NCBI GenBank assembly: GCA_050330055.1
Contig: JBHJOF010000065.1
Span: 1 to 34,136, forward strand
Direction: 5' to 3'
DNA: 34,136 nucleotides
DNA from: JBHJOF01 sp050330055
GTDB taxonomy: Bacteria; Pseudomonadota; Alphaproteobacteria; Kiloniellales; JAKSDN01
Position numbers and translations under genes: made by a program. A model generated the notes under the pieces. That model saw only the letters and a list, made by a program, of their open reading frames with translations, did not search any database and was not told the DNA's origin. Shown here piece by piece: positions 17,034 to 25,715 of this stretch; within the stretch, counting starts at the first letter, position 1; the number at the start of each line of letters is the position of its first letter.

Positions 17034-17675
17034 ATGACCGCTGGACCAGCAGGTAACCGCTCGTGCCGCAAGCAGCGGGCCGAGCTCACCGATCGACTTG
17101 ACTTCGCGCCAGCGACGCCGGAGCGCTGGGCCGGTCTCAAGCGCCTGTTCGCCGCCTGTGGCGATGCGCGCGGCTGCTGGTGCGGCTTCTGGTATCGGCC
17201 GAACCGCGATTTCCGGGCTGGCTGGGGCGACGACAACCGGAAGTTCCTGCAGAGGATCGTGGCCGGCGGCGCCGAGCCCGGCGTCCTTGCCTATCGCGAC
17301 GGCGAGGCGGTCGGCTGGTGCGGCATCGCGCCGCGCGAAGCGCAGCCCAAGCTGGCACGCTCGCGGGTTCTGGCGCCGGTCGATGAGCAGCCGGTGTGGT
17401 CGATCACCTGCTTCGTGGTCGCCAAGGGCTGCCGCCGGCAGGGCCTGATGCGGCCGCTGATCGGCGCCGCGCTGGCGCACGCCGGCCGGCAGGGCGCGCG
17501 CATCGTCGAGGCCTATCCGATCGACGCGCAGCGCAAGCTGTCATCCGGCGAGCTCTACGTCGGCACGCCGGCCGCCTTTCGCGATCTCGGCTTCGTAGAG
17601 GTGGCGCGCCGCTCACCGACGCGCCCGATCATGCGCCGTCGCCTGGAGAGGTCATCCGGGGCCCAGCCGTCATGA
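17034..17675 (+). CDS. GNAT-family N-acetyltransferase with CWC motif
   Basis: About 213 residues. The core shows GCWCGFWYRP near residue 45, then GEAVGWCGIAPREA, the VWSITCFVVAKGCRRQGLM strand plus acetyl-CoA loop (RRQGLM in place of R-G-x-G-I/L), and AFRDLGFVEVARRS at the end. The Cys-Trp-Cys pattern marks a bacterial GNAT subgroup of unknown substrate. The start is uncertain: GTG 17001 and TTG 16989 are in frame and have some ribosome-site likeness, and the domain begins only after residue 20. The stop overlaps the next ATG (ATGA), so the VOC gene is coupled. Confidence 0.75.
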   Translation: MTAGPAGNRSCRKQRAELTDRLDFAPATPERWAGLKRLFAACGDARGCWCGFWYRPNRDFRAGWGDDNRKFLQRIVAGGAEPGVLAYRDGEAVGWCGIAPREAQPKLARSRVLAPVDEQPVWSITCFVVAKGCRRQGLMRPLIGAALAHAGRQGARIVEAYPIDAQRKLSSGELYVGTPAAFRDLGFVEVARRSPTRPIMRRRLERSSGAQPS

Positions 17676-18088
17676 CGCCCGAGCTGCTGGTCAACATAGA
17701 CGTGGCCGACCTCGATAAGGCGGTGGCCTTCTATCGCGAGGCCTTCGGGCTCAGCATCGGCCGGCGCTTCGGCGAATTCGGCGTCGAACTGCTGGGCAGC
17801 TCGTCAGCGATCTATCTGCTGGTCAAGCCGGCCGGCACGCCGGCCTCGAAAGCGACCGGACAGACGCGCGACTACCGGCGGCACTGGACGCCGGTCCATC
17901 TCGACTTCGTGGTGCCCGAGATCGAGGCGGCGGTGGCGCGCGCCGAAGCGGCCGGCGCGACACGGGAGGGCGAGATCCAGACGAATCCCTGGGGACGCCT
18001 CGCCCTCATGGCCGACCCCTTCGGCCATGGCTTCTGCCTGATCCAGTTCCTCGGCCGCGGCTACGACGAGATTGCCGATCCGGCGTAG
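17672..18088 (+). CDS. VOC-family (glyoxalase/bleomycin-resistance-like) protein
   Basis: A 138-residue protein made of two beta-alpha-beta-beta-beta repeats. It opens with LLVNIDVADLDKAVAFYREA, the standard VOC start, and closes with NPWGRLALMADPFGHGFCLI. Probable metal ligands include the His in WTPVHLDFVV and the Glu/Gln-type residue near the end. Members include dioxygenases, isomerases and resistance proteins; nothing identifies this one. It is translationally coupled to the upstream GNAT gene by a 4-base ATGA overlap, so the two may act together. Confidence 0.82.
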   Translation: MTPELLVNIDVADLDKAVAFYREAFGLSIGRRFGEFGVELLGSSSAIYLLVKPAGTPASKATGQTRDYRRHWTPVHLDFVVPEIEAAVARAEAAGATREGEIQTNPWGRLALMADPFGHGFCLIQFLGRGYDEIADPA

Positions 18089-18116
18089 CTGGCGAGGGCT
18101 CAAGAGGGCGAGACAC

Positions 18117-18482
18117 ATGACCTACGACGACTACAACGCCTTCTGCGGAGCGCTGCCGGCAACCACCTACGTGGTGCAGTGGGGCGGCTCGCACGTCTGG
18201 AAGGTCGGCGGCAAGGTCTTCGCCATCGGCGGCTGGGACGACGGGCTGGAGCCGCACATCACCTTCAAGGTGTCCGACGTGGCCTACGAGCTCCTGAAGG
18301 AGCAGCCGGGCCTGCGGCCGGCGCCCTATCTCGCCTCGCGCGGCATGAAGTGGATCCAGCATTACGCCAAGCCCGGCCTCTCGGACAAGGACCTGAAGCG
18401 CTATCTGAAAGAGTCGCACCGCATCGTCGCCCTCGGCCTAACCAAGAAGGCGCGCAGGGAGCTGGGGCTGGACGAGAGCTGA
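18117..18482 (+). CDS. YjbR/MmcQ-family protein
   Basis: A 121-residue protein of the YjbR (DUF419) family. It has the expected order: N-terminal YNAFCGALPATTYVVQWG, VWKVGGKVFAIGG, HITFKVSDVAYELLKEQPGL, then APYLASRGMKWIQHY and a final helix ending in ESHRIVALGLTKKAR. Proteins of this fold resemble small DNA-binding or phage-type folds but have no proven function. It follows the VOC gene by 28 bases in the same direction and probably belongs to that operon. Confidence 0.85.
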   Translation: MTYDDYNAFCGALPATTYVVQWGGSHVWKVGGKVFAIGGWDDGLEPHITFKVSDVAYELLKEQPGLRPAPYLASRGMKWIQHYAKPGLSDKDLKRYLKESHRIVALGLTKKARRELGLDES

Positions 18483-18871
18483 CGCGAATCACCGCTGTCC
18501 GGATAGAACGTGCATCTGCGTTCTGTTGTCCGTCTTGTTGACGCCCCCCTCCCTAACCCTCCCCCTCAAGGGGGGAGGGAAAAGATGAGCGGCACCGGCA
18601 CTCTGGTTTGCCTCCCCCCTCGAGGGGGAGGCGGCGCGTCCTTCGACTCGCGGACCTCATCCTGAGCCTGTCGAAGGAGAGGCCCGCGGCTCAGGATGAA
18701 GGCGCCGGAGGGGGGCCCAGGGACCACAGGGCGCGCAGCGCCGAAAGGGAACAATACAGAAGCGGGTCTCTGCCGTACCGCAAGGTCGCTGTGCCAGATG
18801 CAACAATGCTCCGCGGCAGATCTAACTGGGCACCCGTGGATGCGAAGGCGCCGTGATCGTAGGATGAATGG
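18483..18871. other. Intergenic region with nested repeats
   Basis: The gap between the YjbR gene and the converging oxygenase gene holds family A copy 3 with a family C unit inside it. Beyond 18717 nothing further is supported. Confidence 0.6.
18543..18716. repeat. Family A repeat copy 3, interrupted by a family C repeat
   Basis: The left hairpin and right outer arm match copies 1 and 2, but the right part is split by about 60 bases (18638-18700) containing TCATCCTGAGCCTGTCGAAG and its partial complement. That inner sequence is the same family as 20507-20587, so one repeat appears to have inserted into another. Confidence 0.7.
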
Positions 18872-19912
<1,041 letters not shown>

Positions 19913-19947
19913 GCAAATGCCTTAGCCGTATCTGGCATTGTGAGAGA

Positions 19948-20036
19948 ATGACACGGATGAACACGAATACAAATCGACCAACAAACCCTTGGTTTGTTAT
20001 TCGTGTCCATCCGTGTTCATTCGTGTCGAATGACCG
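19948..20036. repeat. Family B palindromic repeat, second copy
   Basis: CACGGATGAACACGAAT and its complement flank a perfect 8-bp hairpin (AACAAACC-CTT-GGTTTGTT, 19980-19998). It shares the GGATGAACAC words with 13027-13227. It sits between the start of the oxygenase gene and the end of the 129-residue gene. Confidence 0.7.
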
Positions 20037-20082
20037 CTATCGTAGCCGTATGCAGCATAGCGAAAAATGCCAGCAACCCAGC

Positions 20083-20472
20083 TCAGAACTTCGCGTAGGC
20101 CTTCTTGAGGGCGACCAGGGGGTGGCGCTCAGACATCTGGAACTTGATCAGCAGCTCGCGGGCGATCATGTCGCGGTCCTGCTGGTTGTCGGGCAGGGTG
20201 ATGTTGGACGGCACCTGGACCCAGCCGTTGATGTTGCGGTCGAACACGGCGGGCTTGCCCTCCTCGTAACCCATGTGCACGTCCTCGAGCCAGTTGAGAT
20301 CATCCCAGCCCATGATCTCCATGTACTTCTTGAGGAAGGGCGTCAGCCTGCCGTAGTCGGGCAAGAGGTTGACGTCGTAGCGATAGCCTATGTGCTGGCC
20401 GATCGCCTTCTCGCGGTCAGTCTCGACGCCATCGCTCTTGAGGTAGTGATCGACGTCCTGCTTGTCGGTCAT
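20083..20472 (-). CDS. Conserved-looking 129-residue protein of unknown function, last gene of the mgs operon
   Basis: A soluble acidic protein with no membrane segment, signal or Cys cluster. Visible blocks are IGQHIGYRYDVNLLPDYGRL, FLKKYMEIMGWDDLNWLEDV, then HMGYEEGKPAVFDRNINGWV, and a C-terminal helix (ERHPLVALKKAYAKF). It is rich in Asp, Tyr and Trp. It does not look like SoxD or SoxG of sarcosine oxidase or N-methylglutamate dehydrogenase (no zinc Cys motif). It lies 141 bases after mgsC in the same direction, with a repeat in between, and has a GAGAGG ribosome site. I infer a role linked to the methylamine/glutamine genes, perhaps as a small subunit or regulator, but nothing proves it. 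Confidence 0.72.
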   Translation of the reverse strand: MTDKQDVDHYLKSDGVETDREKAIGQHIGYRYDVNLLPDYGRLTPFLKKYMEIMGWDDLNWLEDVHMGYEEGKPAVFDRNINGWVQVPSNITLPDNQQDRDMIARELLIKFQMSERHPLVALKKAYAKF

Positions 20473-20506
20473 GGTCGGCCTCTCGTCTTGTTTGTCGTCC
20501 GGGCCC

Positions 20507-20587
20507 CCTCATGCTTCGACAGGCTCAGCATGAGGACTTGGTGTGCTGCGCTAGCAGCCCTCACCCTGAGCCTGTCGAAGGGTGAGG
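20507..20587. repeat. Palindromic repeat, family C, inside the mgs operon
   Basis: CTTCGACAGGCTCAGCATGA and its near-complement CACCCTGAGCCTGTCGAAGG face each other across about 25 bases. The unit lies between mgsC and the 129-residue gene and would form a hairpin in the mRNA. A related unit is nested at 18638-18700. Confidence 0.75.
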
Positions 20588-20612
20588 CTTGCGCGTTAAC
20601 TCGGCCTGCGTC

Positions 20613-21998
20613 CTAGTACCGCTTCATGTCGGGCCGGCCGACGGTGTACTGCGAGCCGGCGAGCGGCACCATGGCCAGCGCAGAAGCCTCCATGGTCAAC
20701 GCCGCCAGGTCTTCCGGCTCCAGCGAGTGCACGTTGGTCTTGCCGCAGGCCCGCGCCATCATCTGGCACTCGATGGCCAGGCAGTGCAGGAAGTTGTAGA
20801 CCCGCTCGGCCGCCTCGTCGGGATCGAGCCGGGCGCGCAGCTTGGGGTCCTGCGTCGCCACGCCGACAGGGCAGCGCCCGGTGTGGCAGTGGTAGCAATA
20901 GCCCGCCTCGACGCCCATCTCCTTCTCGAAGTCGGACTCGGGGATCTCCTTGTTGCAGTTGAGCGCCATCAACGCCGAGTGGCCGATCGCCACGGCGTCG
21001 GCGCCCAAGGCCAGCGCCTTGGCCACGTCGCCGCCGTTGCGGATGCCGCCGGCGTAGACCAGCGAGATCTCGCCGGTCCGACCGACGTCGTCGAGCGCCT
21101 TGCGCGCCTGGCGGATCGCCGCGATGCCGGGCACGCCGGTCTCCTCGGTCGCTAGGTGCGGACCGGCGCCGGTGCCGCCCTCCATGCCGTCGATATAGAT
21201 CATGTCGGGATCGGTCTTGGCGGCCATGCGCACGTCGTCGTAGACCCGCGCGGCACCGAGCTTGAGCTGGATCGGGATCTCCCAGTTGGTCGCCTCGCGC
21301 ACCTCCTGGATCTTGAGCGCCAGGTCGTCGGGGCCGAGCCAGTCGGGGTGGCGCGCCGGCGAGCGCTGGTCGATGCCGGCCGGCAGCGAGCGCATCTCGG
21401 CCCCCTGGTCGGTCACCTTCTGGCCCATGAGATGGCCGCCGAGGCCGACCTTGCAGCCCTGGCCGATGAAGAACTCGCAGGCATCCGCCAGGCGCAGGTG
21501 GTGCGGGTTGAAGCCGTAGCGCGACTGGATGCACTGGTAGAACCACTTGACCGAATAGCGCCGCTCGTCGGGGATCATGCCGCCTTCGCCCGAGCAGGTC
21601 GCCGTGCCGGCCATGGTGGCGCCGCGCGCCAGCGCGATCTTGGCCTCGAAGGACAGCGCGCCGAACGACATGCCGGTGATGTAGACCGGGATGTCGAGCA
21701 CCATGGGCCGCTTGGCGCGCGGCCCCAGCACCGTCTGGGTCAGGCATTTCTCGCGGTAGCCCTCGATCACGAAGCGCGTCAGCGTGCCCGGCAGGAACGT
21801 CAGGTCGTCCCAGCTCGGGATCTTCTTGAAGAGGGAGAAGCCGCGCATGCGGTAGCGGCCGAGCTCCGCCTTGATGTGAATGTCGTCGATGACGTTCGGC
21901 GGAAAGATGAAGCTCTTGCCGAGCAGGTGCTTGTTGCGCTTGCTCTTGGACTCCACCGGCTGGATGTCCGAATGGATCGCTGCTCGCTCTGCGGTCAT
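20613..21998 (-). CDS. mgsC: N-methylglutamate synthase subunit C-like (FMN/Fe-S glutamate-synthase-like)
   Basis: A 461-residue protein matching the FMN-binding domain of glutamate synthase. It has YITGMSFGALSFEAKIALAR, then YIDGMEGGTGAGPHLATEET at the substrate/FMN end, VYAGGIRNGGDVAKALALGA as phosphate-binding loop, and the iron-sulfur Cys set CYHCHTGRCPVG (C-x2-C-x4-C). Known MgsABC joins methylamine (as gamma-glutamylmethylamide or free amine) with 2-oxoglutarate or glutamate to make N-methylglutamate; homologous GlxD in rhizobia is uncharacterised. The start at 21998 follows GAGAGGAT. It is downstream of mgsB with a 207-base gap holding a repeat. Confidence 0.87.
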   Translation of the reverse strand: MTAERAAIHSDIQPVESKSKRNKHLLGKSFIFPPNVIDDIHIKAELGRYRMRGFSLFKKIPSWDDLTFLPGTLTRFVIEGYREKCLTQTVLGPRAKRPMVLDIPVYITGMSFGALSFEAKIALARGATMAGTATCSGEGGMIPDERRYSVKWFYQCIQSRYGFNPHHLRLADACEFFIGQGCKVGLGGHLMGQKVTDQGAEMRSLPAGIDQRSPARHPDWLGPDDLALKIQEVREATNWEIPIQLKLGAARVYDDVRMAAKTDPDMIYIDGMEGGTGAGPHLATEETGVPGIAAIRQARKALDDVGRTGEISLVYAGGIRNGGDVAKALALGADAVAIGHSALMALNCNKEIPESDFEKEMGVEAGYCYHCHTGRCPVGVATQDPKLRARLDPDEAAERVYNFLHCLAIECQMMARACGKTNVHSLEPEDLAALTMEASALAMVPLAGSQYTVGRPDMKRY

Positions 21999-22070
21999 GA
22001 CGTAAATCCTCTCAAACGGCTAGCACCGGACTCTTTGAAGAGTGCCACGACGGCTGCCCCACCCACGGCT

Positions 22071-22157
22071 GTCACCCCCGGACTTGATCCGGGGGTCCAC
22101 AGGCGGCAGAGCACGGTGCTTGCGGCCCTGGATTGCCGGGTCAAGCCCGGCAATGAC
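22071..22157. repeat. Palindromic repeat, family D, inside the mgs operon
   Basis: Two hairpins, CCCCCGGACTTGATCCGGGGG and TTGCCGGGTCAAGCCCGGCAA type (each about 20 bases), separated by a variable centre, with GTCA/TGAC at the outer ends. This is a very common alphaproteobacterial intergenic unit. It lies between mgsB and mgsC. Confidence 0.8.
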
Positions 22158-22205
22158 AAGAAGTGCGTTTGCGTCGAATCAGCCACTCTTCTCTGAAATC
22201 CTGTA

Positions 22206-23051
22206 CTAGAGCACCAGCTTCTTCTCGGTGGGCTCGAGGTTGTCGTAGTTCCATAGCTGCTTGCCGGCGACGATCTTGGTCATGTTCTCGATGCCGTTGG
22301 CCGGGGCCACGCCGTAGAGGCCGAGCTTGCGCTTGAGCCACTGCAGGTCGAGCTCCGTCATCTCGGCCTCGACCGCGTCGACGCCAAGCCCGGCGATCTT
22401 GCCGCCGACGTAGATCGTGCCGTCGTACATGGAATCGCCCAGGTTCATGCCGGCGTCGCCGCAGATCACCATGCGGCCGCGCTGCATCATGAAGCCGGAG
22501 AAGGCGCCGGTGCGCCCGCCGACGATGATGGTGCCGCCCTTCTGGTCGATGCCGGTGCGCGCCCCGACGTCGCCCAGGCAGACCAGGTCGCCGCCGCGGA
22601 TCGCCGCGCCGAAGGTGGAGCCGGCGTTCTTCTCGATCACCACGGTGCCGGCCATCATGTTCTCGGCGCAGGACCAGCCGACGCGCCCCTTGATGCGGAC
22701 GTTCGGCCCGTCGATCAGGCCGCAGCCGAAGTAGCCCAGGCTGCCTTCGAAGTAGAGCTGCAGGCGGTTCAGGATGCCGACGCCGAGGCCGTGCTTGGCG
22801 CCCGGGTTGTGCACCACGATGGTGCCGTGGCCCTGCTCCATGAGCTCGCGGATCTTCACGTTGATCGCCTTGGTGTCGAGCCCGGCGGCGTCGAACTCGG
22901 CGCGCTTGTTGAAGTCGACCTCGGGAGCGCCGGGATAGGTGAAGCTCTCGGCCTCCTCGGCGTCGAAAAAGGTCTGCAGGCTGCGCCCGGCAAGCTGCTC
23001 GGTGTGCATCCCCATGTGGTGGGATTTGTGCTCCTGCTTCAGCTCTGCCAT
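22206..23051 (-). CDS. mgsB: N-methylglutamate synthase subunit B-like (GXGXG beta-helix)
   Basis: A 281-residue protein matching the C-terminal GXGXG domain of glutamate synthase, a right-handed beta-helix that links the other domains. The repeating Gly motifs read GYFGCGLIDG, IRGGDLVCLGDVGARTG, GTIIVGGRTG and MVICGDAGMNLGDSMYDGTIYVGG. It overlaps the end of mgsA by 13 bases, so the two are coupled; the start at 23051 is preceded by GGGGAGG. Equivalent to GlxC in rhizobial clusters. It should act as the structural subunit of the MgsABC complex. Confidence 0.88.
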   Translation of the reverse strand: MAELKQEHKSHHMGMHTEQLAGRSLQTFFDAEEAESFTYPGAPEVDFNKRAEFDAAGLDTKAINVKIRELMEQGHGTIVVHNPGAKHGLGVGILNRLQLYFEGSLGYFGCGLIDGPNVRIKGRVGWSCAENMMAGTVVIEKNAGSTFGAAIRGGDLVCLGDVGARTGIDQKGGTIIVGGRTGAFSGFMMQRGRMVICGDAGMNLGDSMYDGTIYVGGKIAGLGVDAVEAEMTELDLQWLKRKLGLYGVAPANGIENMTKIVAGKQLWNYDNLEPTEKKLVL

Positions 23052-23974
23052 ACCCGAACCTCCCCTTCGTAGGGATCGAAGGTGTCGATCTCGTGCGGGA
23101 AAATGCTGCGGATGGCGACCTCTTCGGAGGCCATGGCGATGAAGTCGTCCGACTCGTAGAGCACCATCGGCTTGGCCGCCATCACGTCCTTGGCCATGCC
23201 GAGCTGGTCCGAGGTCGCCACCAGGTAGGTGAAGACGCCGTCGAGCTCGCTGATCGAGCGGTTCATGGCCTCTTCCAGGTCGTTGCCGCGATCGATCTGG
23301 TCGGCGACGTAGACGGCGATCAGCTCGGAATCGCAGTTCGACATGAAGCGGTGGCCGCGCCGCTCGAGCGCCCGGCGCGAGCCCCAGTAGTTGGTGAGCT
23401 GGCCGTTGTGCACCACCGATACGTCGTTGAAGGGATAGGCCCAGTAGGGATGGGCCGAGCGGATGTCGACGTCGGACTCCGTCGCCATGCGGGTGTGGCC
23501 GATGGCGTGCGTGCCGGAAAAGCCGCCCAGCCTGTACTGCTCGGACACCCGCTTGGCGTCGCCCAGGTCCTTGATCAGCTCGAGCGCGTGACCGAGCGAC
23601 AGGATCTCGACGTTCTTGATGTCCTCCAGGTAGTCGGCCAGGCGCCGGATGTCGTCGTTATAGGTGAAGAGGTAGCGATAGGCGTACTCGGTGGCCGTAT
23701 CCTCTTCGAGGATCTCGGCGCCGTACTCGGCCATGCGCTCGTCGACCTGCGCCTTGCGCTGGCGGATCTGGTGGTGGATGTCGAAGCCCTTCCTGACGTC
23801 CTCCTGCTCGGCCACCTTGAAGCGCATGACGTAGCGCTCCGGCATGGTCGCGCCGTAGAGCGCGAAGCCGGTCGAGTCCGGCCCGCGATGCTTCAGGGAC
23901 TGAAGCATCGCCGTCATCTCCTGACCGATGTTGGCGGTGCTCCCGCGGTGAATCAGTCCAGCAATGCCGCACAT
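23039..23974 (-). CDS. mgsA: N-methylglutamate synthase subunit A-like (class II glutamine amidotransferase)
   Basis: A 311-residue class II (Ntn) glutaminase-type domain. It starts MCGIAGLIHRG, so Cys2 becomes the N-terminal nucleophile after Met removal. Later blocks are AIGHTRMATESDVDIRSAHP, SVVHNGQLTNYWGSRR and FMSNCDSELIAVYVADQ, which carry the usual Arg, Asn-Gly and Asp residues. In MgsABC this subunit would release the amine (ammonia or methylamine) from a glutamyl amide for the FMN subunit. The start at 23974 follows AGGAG at 7 bases. gmaS ends 44 bases upstream. Confidence 0.9.
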   Translation of the reverse strand: MCGIAGLIHRGSTANIGQEMTAMLQSLKHRGPDSTGFALYGATMPERYVMRFKVAEQEDVRKGFDIHHQIRQRKAQVDERMAEYGAEILEEDTATEYAYRYLFTYNDDIRRLADYLEDIKNVEILSLGHALELIKDLGDAKRVSEQYRLGGFSGTHAIGHTRMATESDVDIRSAHPYWAYPFNDVSVVHNGQLTNYWGSRRALERRGHRFMSNCDSELIAVYVADQIDRGNDLEEAMNRSISELDGVFTYLVATSDQLGMAKDVMAAKPMVLYESDDFIAMASEEVAIRSIFPHEIDTFDPYEGEVRVWQS

Positions 23975-24018
23975 CTTTCGCTCTCCTGACTTTCTGCGTC
24001 TTCAGCGTACCTTTGAGC

Positions 24019-25524
24019 CTAGGGCAGACAGTCCCAGTAGGTCCGGCGGTCCCAATCGGTGACTGTAGCGTTGAAGCGCTCCCACTCGTCGCGCTTGTAG
24101 TGCATGAAGACGCGGTACATCTCGTCGGGCATCGCCTCATTGATGACCGGGTCCTTCTCGAGGCGAGCGAGCGCCTCGCCGAGCGACATGGGCAGCTTCT
24201 TGACCTGCTTGCCCGCCTCCATGGCCTCGTAGATGTTGCGCTCTTCCGGCTCGCCCGGATCGAGGTTGCGCGTGATGCCGTCGTCGAAGGCCTTCAGCAG
24301 CGCCGCCGCCATCAGATAGGGGTTCACCATCGAGTCGACCGAGCGGTACTCGAAGCGGCCCGGCGCCGAGACGCGCAGCGCGCAGGTGCGGTTCTGATAG
24401 CCCCAGTCGGCGAAGACCGGCGCCCAGAAGCCGGTGTCCCACAGCCGGCGGTAAGAGTTGACGGTCGAGGAGCCGATCGCCGTCAGGGCGCCAAGGTGCT
24501 CCATCACGCCGCCGATCGACTGCAGGCCGACCGGGCCCGGCTTCTTCTCGTCGATCTTGGGGTCGGGCATGAAGAGGTTCTCGCCGCCCTTGATGTGGGT
24601 GAAGACGCCTTCCATGCCGGGCAGCGGATCGTTGCCGAGGTCGACCACCTCCTCCTTGCCGCCGCGCCAGAGCGACAGGTTGTGATGGCAGCCGCTGGCC
24701 GAGACGCCCATGAAGGGCTTCGACATGAAACAGGCGATCAGGCCGTTCTCGCGCGCCACCTGGGCGCAGATCTGGCGATAGGTGGCCAGGCGGTCGCAGG
24801 TCCTGAGCGCGTCGTCGAACATGAAGTTCAGCTCGAGCTGGCCCGGCGCGTCCTCATGGTCGCCCTGGATCATGTCGAGGCCCATGGCACGGGCGTACTC
24901 GATCACCTGCATGAAGACGGGGCGCAGCGATTCGAACTGGTCGATGTGATAGCAGTTCGGCTTGGAGAAGCCGCCGTCCGGGAGGCCGTCCTCGCCGCGC
25001 TTCAGCCACATCATCTCCGGCTCGGTGCCGTGCCGCAGGTGCAGGCCCTTGTGCTTTTCCTGGAACTCCGCGTGGAAGATGCGCAGGTTGCCGCGGCAGT
25101 CGGAGGTCAGATGACTGCCGGGATCGACGTTCTCCTCGCGGTTCCGGAAGCAGGTGCAGAAGACGCGTGCGACGCGCTTGTCCCAGGGCAGCTGGCAGAA
25201 GGTCTCGGGATCGGGGATGCCGACCAGCTCGGAGGCCTCCGGGCCGTACCCGATATAGCGGGCGTGGCGGTCGAGATAGAGGTTGGCGGTCGAGCCGTAG
25301 ACGAGCTGGAAGCCGCGCTCGGCGATCTGCTCCCAGTGATCGGCCGGGATGCCCTTGCCGACGATGCGGCCGGTGACCGAGATGAACTGGTAGTAGATGT
25401 AGGTGATGCCGAGCTCTTTGATCTTCTCGCGCACCTGCTTGACCAGTCGCGCCCGACCCGGTGCGTTGACGTGCCGTTCGAGATCGGTCTCTTTGCCCGA
25501 ACCGTTCTTGCTGCTCTTCGCCAT
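24019..25524 (-). CDS. gmaS: Gamma-glutamylmethylamide synthetase / type III-like glutamine synthetase
   Basis: A 501-residue glutamine-synthetase-fold enzyme. It contains the catalytic beta-grasp text VYGSTANLYLDRHARY, the Glu-rich metal site EDAPGQLELNFMFDD, the ATP-site SKPFMGVSASGCHHNLSLWR (HHNLSLW) and the Arg-containing FEYRSVDSMVNPYLMAAALL. GmaS joins methylamine and glutamate with ATP; the close paralogue GlnT uses ammonia. Sequence alone by eye cannot separate these, but the neighbours mgsABC, amt and tmm favour GmaS. The start at 25524 follows GGGAG. It is the second gene of the operon, 191 bases after the FAD oxidoreductase gene. Confidence 0.85.
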   Translation of the reverse strand: MAKSSKNGSGKETDLERHVNAPGRARLVKQVREKIKELGITYIYYQFISVTGRIVGKGIPADHWEQIAERGFQLVYGSTANLYLDRHARYIGYGPEASELVGIPDPETFCQLPWDKRVARVFCTCFRNREENVDPGSHLTSDCRGNLRIFHAEFQEKHKGLHLRHGTEPEMMWLKRGEDGLPDGGFSKPNCYHIDQFESLRPVFMQVIEYARAMGLDMIQGDHEDAPGQLELNFMFDDALRTCDRLATYRQICAQVARENGLIACFMSKPFMGVSASGCHHNLSLWRGGKEEVVDLGNDPLPGMEGVFTHIKGGENLFMPDPKIDEKKPGPVGLQSIGGVMEHLGALTAIGSSTVNSYRRLWDTGFWAPVFADWGYQNRTCALRVSAPGRFEYRSVDSMVNPYLMAAALLKAFDDGITRNLDPGEPEERNIYEAMEAGKQVKKLPMSLGEALARLEKDPVINEAMPDEMYRVFMHYKRDEWERFNATVTDWDRRTYWDCLP

Positions 25525-25715
25525 GACGTCTCCCTCTCCTTTGTCTGCGCCGTGCCTTGCCCGCCGTTCCGCAGGCCTCGCACATTGTTCGCAAACGCCT
25601 CGGTCCCCAGTTGCCGCGCCCGCCGAGAGGCCTCCTCCAAGCCTAGGCCGGCGGTACGCGCCTCATAGCGCCCCTGTTCTTTGCCGCCCCGACAACGCGC
25701 CCTGTTCCGCGGAAC

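Noticed and set aside
20083..20472. SoxD/SoxG-like subunit of N-methylglutamate dehydrogenase
   Set aside because: It lacks the zinc-binding Cys pattern of SoxD and does not match the SoxG fold as far as can be seen.
24013..25668. 551-codon open frame on plus, opposite gmaS
   Set aside because: It mirrors gmaS; the translation is Val/Ala/His/Asp-rich with no domain, as expected for an antisense frame in GC-rich DNA.
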